DNA from: Cryptomeria japonica | Taxonomy: Eukaryota; Streptophyta; Pinopsida; Cupressales; Cupressaceae | Assembly: GCF_030272615.1 (NCBI RefSeq) | Contig: NC_081415.1 | Span: 188,110,270 to 188,174,269 of the forward strand | Direction of reading: 5' to 3' | Length of the DNA: 64,000 bases | Shown here: positions 45,971-57,955 of the stretch, in pieces | Layout of the letters: each line of letters opens with the position of its first letter | Numbering within the stretch: position 1 is the first letter of the stretch | The notes under the pieces: generated by a model | Seen by the model: only the letters and a program-made list of their open reading frames with translations | Databases searched by the model: none | Told to the model about the DNA's origin: nothing | Translations under genes and position numbers: made by a program

Positions 45971-48964
45971 TGATCGACAAGTGGTGACCGCACAAGAAGG
46001 ATCTTGTTCTTTTATTCGTATGGTGGCAACATACTCATTTGACACTCAAAAACAATTAATGACATTGTTATAACTAGTGTTTTCATAATTGGCCATTTGA
46101 GCAGAGTTGGAAGAAGACGCTTTACCCTTGTCATGATCAAGCAAAGGAGTTTTGAAAATGGTATGATCAGTGTTGGAGGTCGGATGGGGTGGATCTACCT
46201 CAATTATTCCTTGCTCTAATAAATCTTGAATCATATGTTTCAATTGAAAACATGATGCAGTTTTATGTCCTTTGGACCGATGATACTCACAGTACGCATT
46301 ATCATTCCACCAATGCGGTTTTACCGCCGGTTCTGCCTTGATATCTGGTAGCTTAATAAATTTTGCTTGTATCAATTATCTCATTACTGATTCAATAGGC
46401 TCTCCCAATGGCGTAAATTGTCGAGGAGGTCCATCCCACGATCGAAAGGGTTTGCGTTGTTGGTTTTGTTGTTGGCCTTGTTGTTGATTATATTGTTGAG
46501 TATGCCGTTGTTGAGCATGTTGTTGGGATTGTGGCTGTTGAGTAACATTGCTCATTGGTGCTTGATTTTCTTCCATAGTTGACATATTAGGAACACTCAA
46601 TTTCTTAATTGTGAATGGGGGTTGATTTGCATTCACCACTCTTGCATCAACAACTCCATCATTAGTGACATTCTTGTTCTTATACCAAAATCTGTTTCTG
46701 TCCCCTGAATAATTTGTGTTGTCACTGTCTTTATTGAGCTTGATAATTCCTTTAGCTACAAGAGCCATTTCAATGCTCATTCCTTTCTTAATGAGTTTCT
46801 CTATAGTACTGGGACTTTTTAATTTTAGCTCATACATCATTTCTAGGACCAAATTTTGGATAAACAAATTCACTTGTTGTTCTTCAGGTATATCGAGAGA
46901 AGAACGACTATACAAGCTTCGCCATCATTGCAAAAAAGTCACTAATGGTTCACCTTTCTTTTTCTTAGTATTGCATAAATCTGACATAGTCACATCACTG
47001 TCGATGTTGAAAGTGAAATGAGATAAAAACTTTTGAGCCAATTCTGACCAAGTCTTTATATTTCCTGGTAGATGTGAATACCAATCCATGGCTTGTCCTG
47101 TGAGACTTCGTGCAAATAATCGCATTAAATATGTCTCCTCATAGCTTACTTCCATACATGCCGCAAAAAATGCTCGAATGTGATCTTTTGGATTACCATT
47201 CCCTTTATATTTCTCAAAATTAGGTGCCTCAAAATTCTTAGGGAATGGAGGCATGTATACGCTCTTGTCAAATGGATTAGGACATAAATCTTGATCTGTA
47301 TACAACTTCTTTGTTCCTTTGGTTTCTAATGCGTCAACTTTTCGTTGCAACTTCTCAAGTTGTTGGGAAATTGTATCAGATTTTAGAGGTCCATCATTAA
47401 TCCGAGTGGGTAATCTTTGTCGATACATTGTGTTTCCAATCGGTTGTTGATATTCTGAAATGGCCGTTTTTGGTGTCTCCGGCATATAAAGTTCTTGGTA
47501 CATCTCTTGTTGTTGCGGTTGTGCTATGCCTTGATATCGACCTTGTTGTTGTGCTTCTTGTAGCCTGGGTTGATATTGCAATTGAGTATGTGGTTGATAT
47601 TGCACAGGCGCCGATTGCGGTTGTGAAGTAGGATAGCTTGTTTGCCTTGGCACATATTGAGGCACATGTTGTTGATGTTGACGAATCAGAATTTGTTGAC
47701 TTTGTGCCAATTGTTGTTGCGGTGTGTATCCCATCATTTGTAAAAAACTTTGTTTAGGTGGTTTTTGTTGCTTTTCCTTAAGATGGGGTATAGCACTTGC
47801 ATTAACTTGCTGGGTTGTTTGTCCAATCCATTGTGATGGTTGCAAGTTTGCATTAACTTGTAATGGTGCCGAAGGCGCTGCAATTTGTTGTCGAATGCGA
47901 AATTATTGTTGTTGCACATTGCTGGTTTGCACATTCGATTGTACCCTTTGTGTATTACTCAATTGTTGCAACAATTGTTGTTGGTGCAAACCACTATCCA
48001 TAGCTTTTTGTGTCGCCATTATCGAAGGATTTGTCACAATAGTGTTTGGTAAAGATATTGAACTCAACGGGACATAAGAACTTTGTTGCATCATGGAATT
48101 ACTTTGGACATTAGTGATATCAGGCATTCCAGTTGTGAAGCTTTCCTGCATCTTGGATTTTGATCCAACTTTATGCATGTAAGGAACCACTTCTTGTTGA
48201 GGAACCATTGTCAATATTTGCGTAGTCTTCATTTGATCTTGTATTATAGGCATTGTATTGAATAATGGATTATTTATTGTCTCAAACGGTGACTTTTGAG
48301 GAATAGTCACTATCAATGCCTTTGAAGCATGTTTGCTCATCAAGGTAGGTTGAGTTGCTTGTTGCGCATTTTCTTCATTTGGATGCGGAGAGAAACTTAA
48401 CAACTCACCGCCTTGTTGTTCTTGCACATTGATTTGTTCACTTGAAAAGGTCACATTACTCATCGTGTTAAGATACTTTTGTGGAAACATCTTAAAGACC
48501 TTTTTCAAGAACTTATCCATCTTTTTTGTTATCTTTGGATCTTGAAGGAACATGTCAACATCATCAGAAGCATCGGAATCAGATGAAGAATCTGGTTGGA
48601 CATTTGGATTCATTTCTTGTTGGATGCCTTGATCTGAACCAAATCCTTGCGAAAGAGTTTGTTCTTCATATAATGTTTGAGTTTGAATGTCATGTTGCAG
48701 GTGTGGTTGATTCCAATTGAAAGGTGCACTTCCTCTGGGAGTAGGTGGAACACTCCCATGTCCTGGTTTCATAGGTACAAACACTGGTTCATATAATGGA
48801 GGTGGTCCAAGTTGAACCATTCCATATGGTGGTACAGATGTATTTGATGAACCTTCGATTTGCACTGTTTGACTAGTTTGAAACTGCGAATTTGCTATAT
48901 TGTCCATGGGTTGATACGTTGGTTCACCCATCTTTTTAGATTTTGATCTTGTCTCAACAGGCAT
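45971..48964 (-). pseudogene. gag: Tat gag
   Basis: The start chosen is ATG at 48964 (MPVETRSKSKKMGEPTYQ); the upstream in-frame Met at 49054 lacks the Tat-like start. A long Gln-rich N-terminal region (48900-47400) is followed by the gag core near 47270-46700 (PFPKNFEAPNFEKYKGNGNP, MRLFARSLTGQAMDWYSHL, SHFTFNIDSD). A short zinc-like CEYHRSKGHKTASC follows near 46290. Stops near 47902, 46922, 46378 and 46045 all look like C-to-T changes (CAA/CGA to TAA/TGA). Gag forms the virus-like particle. Confidence 0.85.
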
Positions 48965-51042
48965 GTCACTTATGCAAATGCGATGTTTTTGGAATTTTTC
49001 AAAGACAATATATGGTATGCAACTAAATGCAAACTTAAATAGATGAAAATGCAATCTATGTTTTTGGTTGTTTTTGGAGATTTTGACAAATTTATGAATG
49101 AAAATCTAAGAGAGGGACCCTTGGGAAACTAAAATGATGTCTAGACCTCAAAGGACAAAAGGAATTAAGTGACAAAGGACAAGATGACAATGTCTCCCCT
49201 ATATGCTTGGATACTAAGCTAGGTTTGATGAAATGACATGGATGATAAAAGGACAAAAGGTTTGATAAGGTCTAGACCTCCTAACAATGACTTAGGGTTT
49301 ATCAAAGATTTGGATTACTCAAATATGACAAAACCTAGTTTTGACACTATATGCTAAGGGACAATTAATATGCAAGTGATCTTAATATGATATGATAATG
49401 ACCTAAGCTTAATGAAGAGACTTAGGGTATGCAAATATGAATGTATGACAATGGTATGACTTTAATGCAAGAGGACATATGCAAGTGGATGACTCTTATT
49501 GATTTGCAAAGGAGTATGACTTAGATGAAACTTAACCTTGGTAGTTGACAATGAATTTTGCAAAATGCAACCTAGGATGAACCTAAATGTAAGTGACATG
49601 AATGTTAAGACAAGATTTTGAACAATGTTTGATAATCATGTTTGAAGGTGTGTTTTTGAACTTTGTTGAACTTTTGTTGGATGAATGTCTCTTGTGTTTA
49701 ATCTTATGTTGGATCAATTTGCCTTGTTTTTAAAATGAGATACAATTCAACTTTTGACAAGCAAAGAATACAAGATATTTCAACTTAGACTCAAGACAAT
49801 CATGCTCATTGACACATTTCTTATGGTAGGCAAAGACATTAGGTACTTGAGAGGTAGACTCATTATGGGATTCAAGGAGAATACATAGATGCTTGACCCC
49901 ACGGGCTCCCCTCCATGGCACTCACTTCTCAGGGCAGCCAAGCATTAGTCCCCATGGAAATCTCCCCATGGCGAACTTAGTATCTCTTCCAAGTATCCGA
50001 ACTTGTCCTTCTCAAGCAACTAGAAGGGTTTTTGGCCTCTAAAAACAAGGTGTTTAGTAAGGATTTCTGTTAAGTGTTACTCCTTGATGTCATGCAAGCG
50101 TGATTGAGACATTAAGCCCATCAAGATACCAAACAAATGTAGTTGCACAAGCACAATTTAGACCAAGAGGCCCTACTTAGATGTTGATATGAGAAAGAGT
50201 TCAAGGGTCATCACTTCCCAAGTAACTGCAATTCCCATGTAACACTTCCTTCAAAGCTTTCGCCCATCAGGTATTTGTTTATAGTGAGTTAGAATGCCAA
50301 GGTATTCTAGCCATACTCACTTTGGGTCATTCCCTTCTCACGATTATCACTTGCTTGCAAAAGTAAAGTGGTCGGGAAGGTAGGCCCTCTAAAGGTGACA
50401 CACAATCAAAGACACGAGCATGGTATCGAAGATCTGGATTTCTGATCACCCTAAGAAGGATGAGAGCATACTCTCCTACTCCAATGTCACACTCAACAAT
50501 CAAGGCAAACAGATGTTCATTCCAACCTATTTAGAAATCACTAGGTTCCTAAAAATTAATTGCAAACACAAAGTTTGGTTGTTTCTCCAAGGCAACCTAC
50601 AAAACCCAAGTTAGAAGTTTGATATGCTTATTCTTTGATTATTGAACCTGCACAAAGCATGTTAGTAGTTTGATTTATTGTCTTTGCCATGCGTATGCCA
50701 AGATTCTGCACAGATAATTAGTACCAAAAACCAAAAAATAGAAAACAGAATGCAAAAACAAGACAATTTTCAAGTAAAACACTGTATTTATACCTCTATT
50801 CTGGACTTGACATAGGCGCACAACTCAGGACACAGGCACAGAACCCATGACACAGGCACAAAATGTCATTAACACAAGCGCAGAATGCTCAACACAGGCA
50901 CAAGTTGCTTCACATAGGCGCAGAAGTCTCCAAAAAACCCTGCACGACCTTGTTTTTGGGTTTTTTGGCCTGCAAATCAACTCAAAAGCACTAAAAAACA
51001 CAATACAGGGATTAGATGGTTAGTGCTCACATCGGGTTCACC
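48965..51042 (-). other. Tat 5' leader, about 2 kb
   Basis: No ORF of note. It runs from the primer-binding site to gag and contains the phased motif array at 50809-50922. A long leader is usual in Tat elements. Confidence 0.6.
50809..50922. repeat. Phased ~20-bp ACACAGGCRCA array in the Tat leader
   Basis: Six copies begin at 50809, 50829, 50849, 50871, 50891 and 50911: GACATAGGCGCA, GACACAGGCACA twice, AACACAAGCGCA, AACACAGGCACA and CACATAGGCGCA. Steps are 20, 20, 22, 20 and 20, with unrelated 8-10-base spacers. On the sense RNA the motif reads TGYGCCTGTGT. It lies about 120-235 bases from the primer-binding site. Confidence 0.95.
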
Positions 51043-51043
51043 A
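51025..51043 (-). promoter_or_regulatory. Tat primer-binding site, tRNA not identified
   Basis: On the minus strand, five bases after the LTR end, TGGTGAACCCGATGTGAGC begins with the required TGG. It is not the initiator-Met site. I could not match it to a tRNA with confidence. Confidence 0.6.
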
Positions 51044-51048
51044 ATTAA

Positions 51049-52537
51049 TGTACATTAGGAAATAGGAAATCATCACAAACAGATATAAAAACTAATTTAG
51101 CCCAATCACGAAAGCACAACATGCAATGATCTATCCTAAAACACAATCAATATAGACATGAAAACAAAGCATACAAAACTAAGATTATGCAAACCAGATG
51201 TCGATTTGAATGCTTCTTCATGTGGCTCCATTGTTCTTCTTTCCTCTTCAAATAGTTTGGTTGTGGATCTCACCTACAAGTGCACATACATGATTGAAAG
51301 CAAATAGGTAAGAAAATTGCTCAAAAGTACTCGAAGCGTGATTGACTAGAAATTCGATAATCTCATTAGTGGCTGGGGATTTGATTGAAGAAATTCATCC
51401 AATTTATAGACAAATTGGAGAAATGAACAAATTAGCATGATAGTGATTCGAATGGAAATTCAAATCAAGAATAGAAAAATTATGACATGTCTATGACAAA
51501 TTGCTATGCAAGGATTTATGACAATTTATGACAAATTTCTATGTCAAGAATTGATTGATTGTCAATTATGACAAATTATGACAAATTTCTATGTCATTCC
51601 CATGAAATTAGGAGAAAAATAGGAGAAAATTGAAATTAGGAATTAGGAAATTAGAAAATAGGTGGAAATTTAGAAAATTAGGTAAATTAATTAATAATTT
51701 GTCATTTATTAATTAATTCACCAAAAAGAGGAATAATTAGCCAATTAAATGAAGATTTAATTGTAATGAGAAGACTTAGGATAAATAAGTAATTTATTAA
51801 TCCTAAAGGAAGAAAATGACAAGCAAGGTTAAATGATTAAATCATGAAACCCTAGAAGGTGAATTAGCAATGCGAGGATGACAATTAGGTCTTGATTGAA
51901 GATAATTAATGTCGATCATGATTTTGAATTGACAAAGGACCAATGTGATAAATGATTTGATTGATAAATGCGCCAATTGACGAGGAACAATGACAAATTG
52001 ATCCAAATTGACATAATTGAGACAGATAATGATCGACAGCGAAATGATCGCAAAATGACAAAATTGACAAGAGGACAAGGATTGACGACAAGATTGAAAA
52101 TGACCACGATCGATGACAAATCGATCGCAAAATGACAAGATCGAACATGACAACGACCGATGACAAATCGATCGCAAAACGACAAGATTGAAAATGATAA
52201 GGATTGATGACAAATCGATCGCTAGATGATAAGATTGATAAGAGGACAAAACCCTAATTAGGATTGACGATGTCCAAAATGATGACAAATTAGCACGCAC
52301 ATTGATGCGACAGGATAAGATTGACCAAAATCATGACTGGATAGTGTTGTCAACAAGACCAAATTTGAGAGCGAAATGAATGAAGAATGTAGAAGAATGA
52401 CTCGATGTTCGCAAATGATAAAGACCAAGTGCGAATCATAGGAGAAATGTTAATGTGACGCAAAAACCCTAAAATGAGGTAATGCGCAAATGTTAAAGTA
52501 TGATTCCGCAAGCGTTGACCATTTTTAGGTGTCTACA
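51049..52537 (-). repeat. Tat 5' LTR
   Basis: 1489 bp, partner of 33463-34953 with about 2% base differences in the first 345 bases. It has an extra ~20 bases near 51650 and one minisatellite unit fewer near 52085. Minus-strand ORFs in it are repeat shadows. Confidence 0.95.
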
Positions 52538-52542
52538 CCTAT

Positions 52543-54898
52543 ATGTTGTTCTTTCCAAGATGGGTTTCCAGGGAAGATTCATCAATATTATCAAGGTGGC
52601 AGTGGAAAGTGTTCACTACTCGATGATTGTCAATGACACCCCTTGGGGTTTCTTTAAGGCTGAGAAGGGTCTAAGGTAGGGGGACCTTATCTCACCTTAT
52701 TTGTTTATTATGGTGGCTAAAGTTTTGAGTAGGAACTTCTCCCATTTAATCAGGACCAGAAAAATCTTGGGGATGAAAGTTTCTTCTACCCTTCCTCCAG
52801 TGGTTATGCAACAATTTGTTGATTACACCTTCCTGTTTGGCCAGTCGTCTATTATAGAAGCTAAAGAATGGAAACACATGCTGGAGGATTACACCCTTGC
52901 CTAAGGACAACTTATTAACTATAATAAGAGAAAAAATTATTTTTTCAACACTGATAGAAATCTCCAAGGTAAACTTATGCATATCCTTGGATGTTGTGCT
53001 GTTGATCTCCCCGATTCCTACTTGGGTCTTCCCCTTACAATAAAGGAGGTCACCTCCCATTTCTGGGAGTCAATCTTAGAAAGAATGAAGAAAAAACTCG
53101 CTGGCTAGACTGGAAAAACTCTGAATAGTGTGGGTAAACTCCAGCTTCTGTCGACCTCTCTTCAAGGTGTCCCGGTCTATTTTCTCTCTATTCAAGATAT
53201 CCATAGCTATGGCTGAGAAACTTGAGAAAATCCAAAGAAGTTTAATGTGGATGGGGATGGAGGAAAAGTCTAGAATTAGCTTAGTCAATTAGGAGGTGGT
53301 GTGCAAACCTAAGTACATGGGAGACCTAGGGATCATAAAAATTTCAAACCTGAACAAGGCTTTGCTGACTAAAATTGGTTGGAATCTTATGAAGGACAAA
53401 GCTGACTGGTGCAAGATTATGGGGGCTAATTATTTCAATCACACCCCCTTCTCTTCCCTTCTTTCTTCTAATGAGCTTCCACCGGGGTTTAAGATATGGA
53501 ACAACATTGTCAAAAATAGGAAGTTGCTTAAACAGGGTCTAAAATGGTAGGTGGCAATGGTGAGAAGATCAAATTTTGGGAAGACAATTGGATTGGCGAT
53601 AGACGCTTGGCCTCTTCCTACTTTAGTTGCCTCATGGGAACTCTCAAGGACTCACTGGGTCATCTTGTGCTAAACTAAATTTCTCCCTCTCGTTGTTGGT
53701 TGAGGCTTTCTGATGGTTTGGGAAATAATACTCATTGGGACCATTTGGTTGGTGAGTTACAATCTCTTCTTGAGAAGGTTAAAATTCCCCGTTTCACTCA
53801 TACTGATAAGTTTGTTTGGGCTATGAATCCCTCAGGGACTTTCATTGTTAAGTCAGTCTACAATCTCATGTTCGCCCTTGTGAGTGATTGCTACAATTGG
53901 AGAGAAGTTTGGAACTCTCAGCTTATCCCTAAAATTAACTTCTTCTGGTGGACGACTCTACATGGGAAGATCCTTACTATTAATAATCTTAAAAGGTGAG
54001 GCTTCTTGCTTGCCAACCAGTATGTCGTGTGTAATTGTGCTGTGGAAAACATAAATCATCTTTTTATCCATTTCCCCTTTGCTTCTATGGTCTAGCACAA
54101 ATTTTTACAAAAATTTAATATTGTGTGGACATTCTTAGAAGATTTGCAGTAGTTTATCAGCAACTGGAAGTGCCCCTCTGCCCACCAGCCGATTAGACAG
54201 TTTTGGAAACTCATCCCTCTCCATATTTGTTGGCATATCTGGAAGGAAAGGAACAATTGGATCTTCCATAAAACTAATAACTGTTAAAATGGTGGTTGGC
54301 ATAGTAGAAAAAGCACCTCAGGGAGAACGCTCTTGTCTGCAAATGGAAAACTCCACACTTAGCCCCTTTGGTGATGGATTGCAATTGGATTGGCATACAA
54401 CTTCTTTTGATATGAAAACTCAAAAAAAATGGAGAGGCTTAACACTTGATGGTCAACACTGCCCCCCTCATGGCTCAAACTTAACTTCGATGGCATTGCT
54501 CATAGTGGAGTTGCGGTGGGAGGTAGAATTATTAGGGATAGCTTGGGCAACCTAATTCTGGCTTATGTGGCAAATTTTGACTTTGTCTCAAGTAACATGG
54601 CCAAAGCCCTTGGTCGCTTTTGGGGGCTTAAATTGGCTCTCGATATCAATGCTAAAAGATTGATCATTGAAGGGACTCTAAGATGATTATTGAGATAGTT
54701 AAAGGAGTTTCAAGGGTTAGCTGGACAATCAACAACATTATCAAGGACATTTGGTCCTTGATAGTCTGGCTTGAGGAATTTCAAATTCAACATATTTACA
54801 GAGAGGGTAACTTGATGGTGGACTCTCTAGCTGGGACGGGCCTTGATATAACTGGAACGAAGTGCCAGAGACACCTTGATTCTCTTTATGACAAATAG
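52543..54898 (+). pseudogene. LINE-A2 ORF2, RT C-terminal part, zf-RVT, RNase H
   Basis: The catalytic box reads FVDYTFLFG (near 52818), where the second Asp of the xxDD motif is Tyr. Then SYLGLPLTIKEV, KPKYMGDLGI, zf-RVT (53840-54000; WREVWNSQLIPKINFFWW) and RNase H (54480-54895; TSMALLIVELRWEV region in shifted frames, then MVDSLAGTGLDITGTKC). Many stops and at least two frameshifts are present. It matches LINE-A1 26535-28940. Confidence 0.85.
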
Positions 54899-55349
54899 AA
54901 GTCCCTAATTGGGAGAGACCAAAATTTATCTACTTGCCAATGATGTGCTATGTCCTTTTTCATGGGGGGTTGTTTTGGCCCATCTGTGATGTCAAGCTGG
55001 AGGAGGGGAATTCATATTCAAATTGGGTGGGCTATGCCAAGGTGGCTTCCAGTGGTCCCCATTTTCTCCAGCGCACCAGTTCGGTGATGACGCGGTGGTC
55101 GACCACAAATAATTGTATTATCGAAGGATTGAAGTGCCAACTTTTAATCATTAACTTGATTAACCATAGCAAGTACATCACTTATTACTATAACTGGAAC
55201 TTAATATTTCTCCATAATGAAGATCTTTGGAAGTTGGTAGATGAATTAAGAGGTGTCCCTTCACATGCTTACTGGAGCTAGCAGACGCATGGCTTGGGAA
55301 ACACCACAAAAGATAATTGTTGTAGCTCTCACCTAAATTTGGGTAATTC

Positions 55350-56899
55350 TTGGTCGATTTTTCTTATCTTTTGCTCTGGTTTTTCCCTCTTAATAATCAT
55401 TTTTTGGTCTATGCTACATCCCAACATCACTCTGGAGGAAGCTATTATGGGGGAGATTTAGTCCAGGTTGAGCCACACACTATTGACGACTACTTTCGCA
55501 ATGACCCTTATGTTTGGATGTATGCCAAGGAAGGGGGCATTATCCCATTCATATAAGCCATGACTGGGTTTGATGCAAACCGCTCCATGTAGTTTGTGAG
55601 TAGCTGGAATGATAAGAGACTTGTTATGAGGGATATTTCATTTGAAATCAGTGAGGACATCATTGCCGAGGCCACGAGTCTTTCAACTAAGGGAAGGAAG
55701 TGGAAGAAAAATAGCAGGGTCGCGGATGAGACCAGTATGAACTGCCTCTACAAAAAGGATGAGGAACCTGTCAAGATGTGTGGGGGTTTCAACAGGGAAT
55801 GCCTTCCCTACCCATGGGACCAGGTGTGCAAAATTATTATGAAATACTTTACCCATGAGGGAATGTATGGTGTTTTCTATTATTACCATTTCCCGTTGCT
55901 CAATTACTTTCACAACCATGATACTATTTCTTTCCCGTTCTTTTTACTGTACGCCTTAGAGTCTACTATTAAATATGTCTGCCATTGAATGAGCCAAGAC
56001 AATAATTACACCATCCTCCACTAGGGTTTGGTGTTTCAGCTCTACAACTTCCATAGGGCCCTGTGTCCTCCTAAATTGATCTCTGTTCAACCTGCTCCCT
56101 CCATCTAGGGCCCCCCTACTAGTTCAAAAAAAGGTCTCAAAAAGACCTCAAAAAATCCTATTACGCCTTGTCAATCCCTTGACCACGCTCTTCTGATTTC
56201 CCCCAAAATTGGGGAGAAAAACAAAGGCAACCCTTTCTCTACTAAACCCACCTCCAAGAAATCTAGGAAAGATCCTAAAATCCTATTAGTTGAGTCTGAT
56301 GTGGAGGATGGTGTGACCCCACGAAGATCCCATAGGTTTGCTGGTAAACCCCGGATGAAACAAATTATCACTAGGAAGAACTATGTTAATAAAGAGGAGG
56401 AAGATTCTGAGAAGGCTGAAAGTGATAAGGTTGAGGAGGAGATGGAGGCTACAGAAGGCTCAAATTCATCTAAGCTGGGTACAAAGGCCCCTGACTTTGA
56501 GATTATCAAGGATGATAATAAGACTGCCTCCCCTTATTCTAACACTTCCCCTCGCATATCTCTGAGGAGGATGGTAGAAAGTTTGAGGGTAGGCAGACTG
56601 TTGCTGAAGGTGGGGAGAAGGAGGAGGTGATGCAGTGTATGGGTTGTAATGCTATCTCTGAGGACCTAAATCATGTGAAGAAGAAGCTAGACAATCTGGA
56701 GTCACATGTCAACAAAATTGGGAAATTCACCATAAAGGTCATGCACTCCTCGGCTACTTCAATGTGCCTATTGCACCAAGAGAAATTGTATCAGGGTGGG
56801 CTAGAAGGCGACACCACGAAGGAACTGTTTGAGTTCCTTGTTGAAGATTGGATTGGGCTTCTGTTCTCACAACACTTGGGAGCTGGAAAACAAGATTAA
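55350..56899 (+). pseudogene. LINE-A2 ORF3, family not recognised
   Basis: Frame 1 runs about 55350-56600 with stops near 55554, 55590, 55986 and 56106. It has GGDLVQVEPHTIDDYFRNDP, MYAKEGGIIPF, ISFEISEDIIAEATSLSTKG, GGFNRECLPYPWDQVCKIIM, EGMYGVFYYYHFP, LCPPK, a Lys/Pro/Ser-rich linker, TPRRSHRFAGKP and a Glu-rich stretch. It then switches frame near 56560 to a coiled-coil-like end (ISEDLNHVKKKLDNLESHVN) finishing at 56899. The total is about 515 codons. LINE-A1 has the same ORF inside its TSDs, so it belongs to the LINE. It is not gag, RT or endonuclease. Confidence 0.65.
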
Positions 56900-57216
56900 T
56901 GGTGGAAGCTCTTCTTTTTTGTTATATTTTTAATTTTTGGATCGACTGGATCCCTGTTAAGTTTAAGACTCTTGCTACTTTCCTCAATTTTTATAGTATG
57001 AATAATATGTTGTTTATCTAATGTTTAAGGTGCTATTTGGATGAGATTGTTATCAATCTTGGGTTATCCAATAGCTACAGGCGGTTTTTGGTTTTGATGA
57101 TTAAGGTAGGGATTGGCTGACTGCCGTTTGGCAGCTGTGTATGTGCTAGCTTAGCTCTTTTTTGAGGTTTGCTATATTTACAGGTCAACCCCCTTATTTT
57201 GGCTGCTTTATTATCA
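56900..57216 (+). other. LINE-A 3' UTR
   Basis: It is shared with LINE-A1 (18003-18130 and 6210-6400). It ends GGCTGCTTTATTATCA without a poly(A) run or AATAAA. Confidence 0.7.
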
Positions 57217-57399
57217 GAAACATGCAAATACTCTCTCGCAAATTGAACTTCACAATTCTAAGACTGCAACATAAAGAAAATCATTCACAAATTCTCAAAC
57301 AAAATAATCTCGAATCACATTACAAAAACTCAGTCCTACTCTACCACAACCACACATCTTAACGATATGATATACTCTATTGATGTCTCTTCTCTTCTT

Positions 57400-57955
57400 A
57401 ACTACAACCCCTTATTCAATATATCACTCAAAAGAAAAAAGATACATACACTAGAAATCTACTCAAAAATTAAAATGTTATAATAAAAATACTCTATTTT
57501 TTTGAGAAAAAGGCAGTGAATAAAATTAAATCAATGAACAATGTGAAGCTATGAATGTACAACATTAATAACTTGAAATTTTTTTTGGGACATCCCCTCT
57601 TGTTGAATGAAGGAAAATATATGACACTTTTCAAATTGAAAACTATTAACATTTTACATATTAATTACACCCAAATGTTTGATTGAAACTAGAATCTTGG
57701 TAGCATAGTAAGTTTTTCAAAAAAATCTTTCTTTTATATGCCTAAGCAAAATGAGTAGTATTTTAAAATTTCAAATTTTTATTTTCTTCATATTATCATA
57801 GGGGTTCAAGTCACAAAATTATGTACAGTCGATTAAAAATTTGCAAGCATTAAATTATATAGTTCTTGATTTAGGAAAAAGTAAATAAACTATATAAGAT
57901 ATTAGTTGAGTAAAGCCATGAATAATAACATGTCTTCAATAAGGTAGATACACCA
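57400..57955 (+). repeat. Old direct repeat, left copy (LTR-like)
   Basis: It matches 61310-61835 in order over blocks such as CAATATATCA, GAAAAAGG, GACATCC, TTGTTG, AAACATTTAATTATATA-like and ATATAAGATA, at perhaps 70% identity. The pair could be decayed LTRs of a non-coding element; no ends or primer sites are clear. Confidence 0.55.

Larger units (their letters stand above)
33463..52537 (-). mobile_element. Ty3/gypsy retrotransposon, Tat lineage, 19.1 kb, with antisense PMD gene
   Basis: Identical CCTAT TSDs flank two LTRs (33463-34953 and 51049-52537), which differ at about 7 of the first 345 aligned bases. On the minus strand the order is LTR, ~2-kb leader, gag, protease with G-patch, RT, RNase H, a second (archaeal-like) RNase H, integrase, a 4.3-kb spacer with an opposite-strand PMD gene, polypurine tract, LTR. 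Integrase after RT marks Ty3/gypsy, and the second RNase H marks the Tat lineage. It inserted into LINE-A2. A solo LTR at 42049-43513 splits its RT. Without that LTR the element is about 17.6 kb. Confidence 0.95.
52538..57216 (+). mobile_element. LINE-A2, 3' piece
   Basis: It resumes after the CCTAT TSD (52538-52542) with late RT, zf-RVT, RNase H, ORF3 and 3' UTR. It ends at GGCTGCTTTATTATCA, the same terminus as LINE-A1. No A-tail or clear TSD is visible at 57217. Confidence 0.85.
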
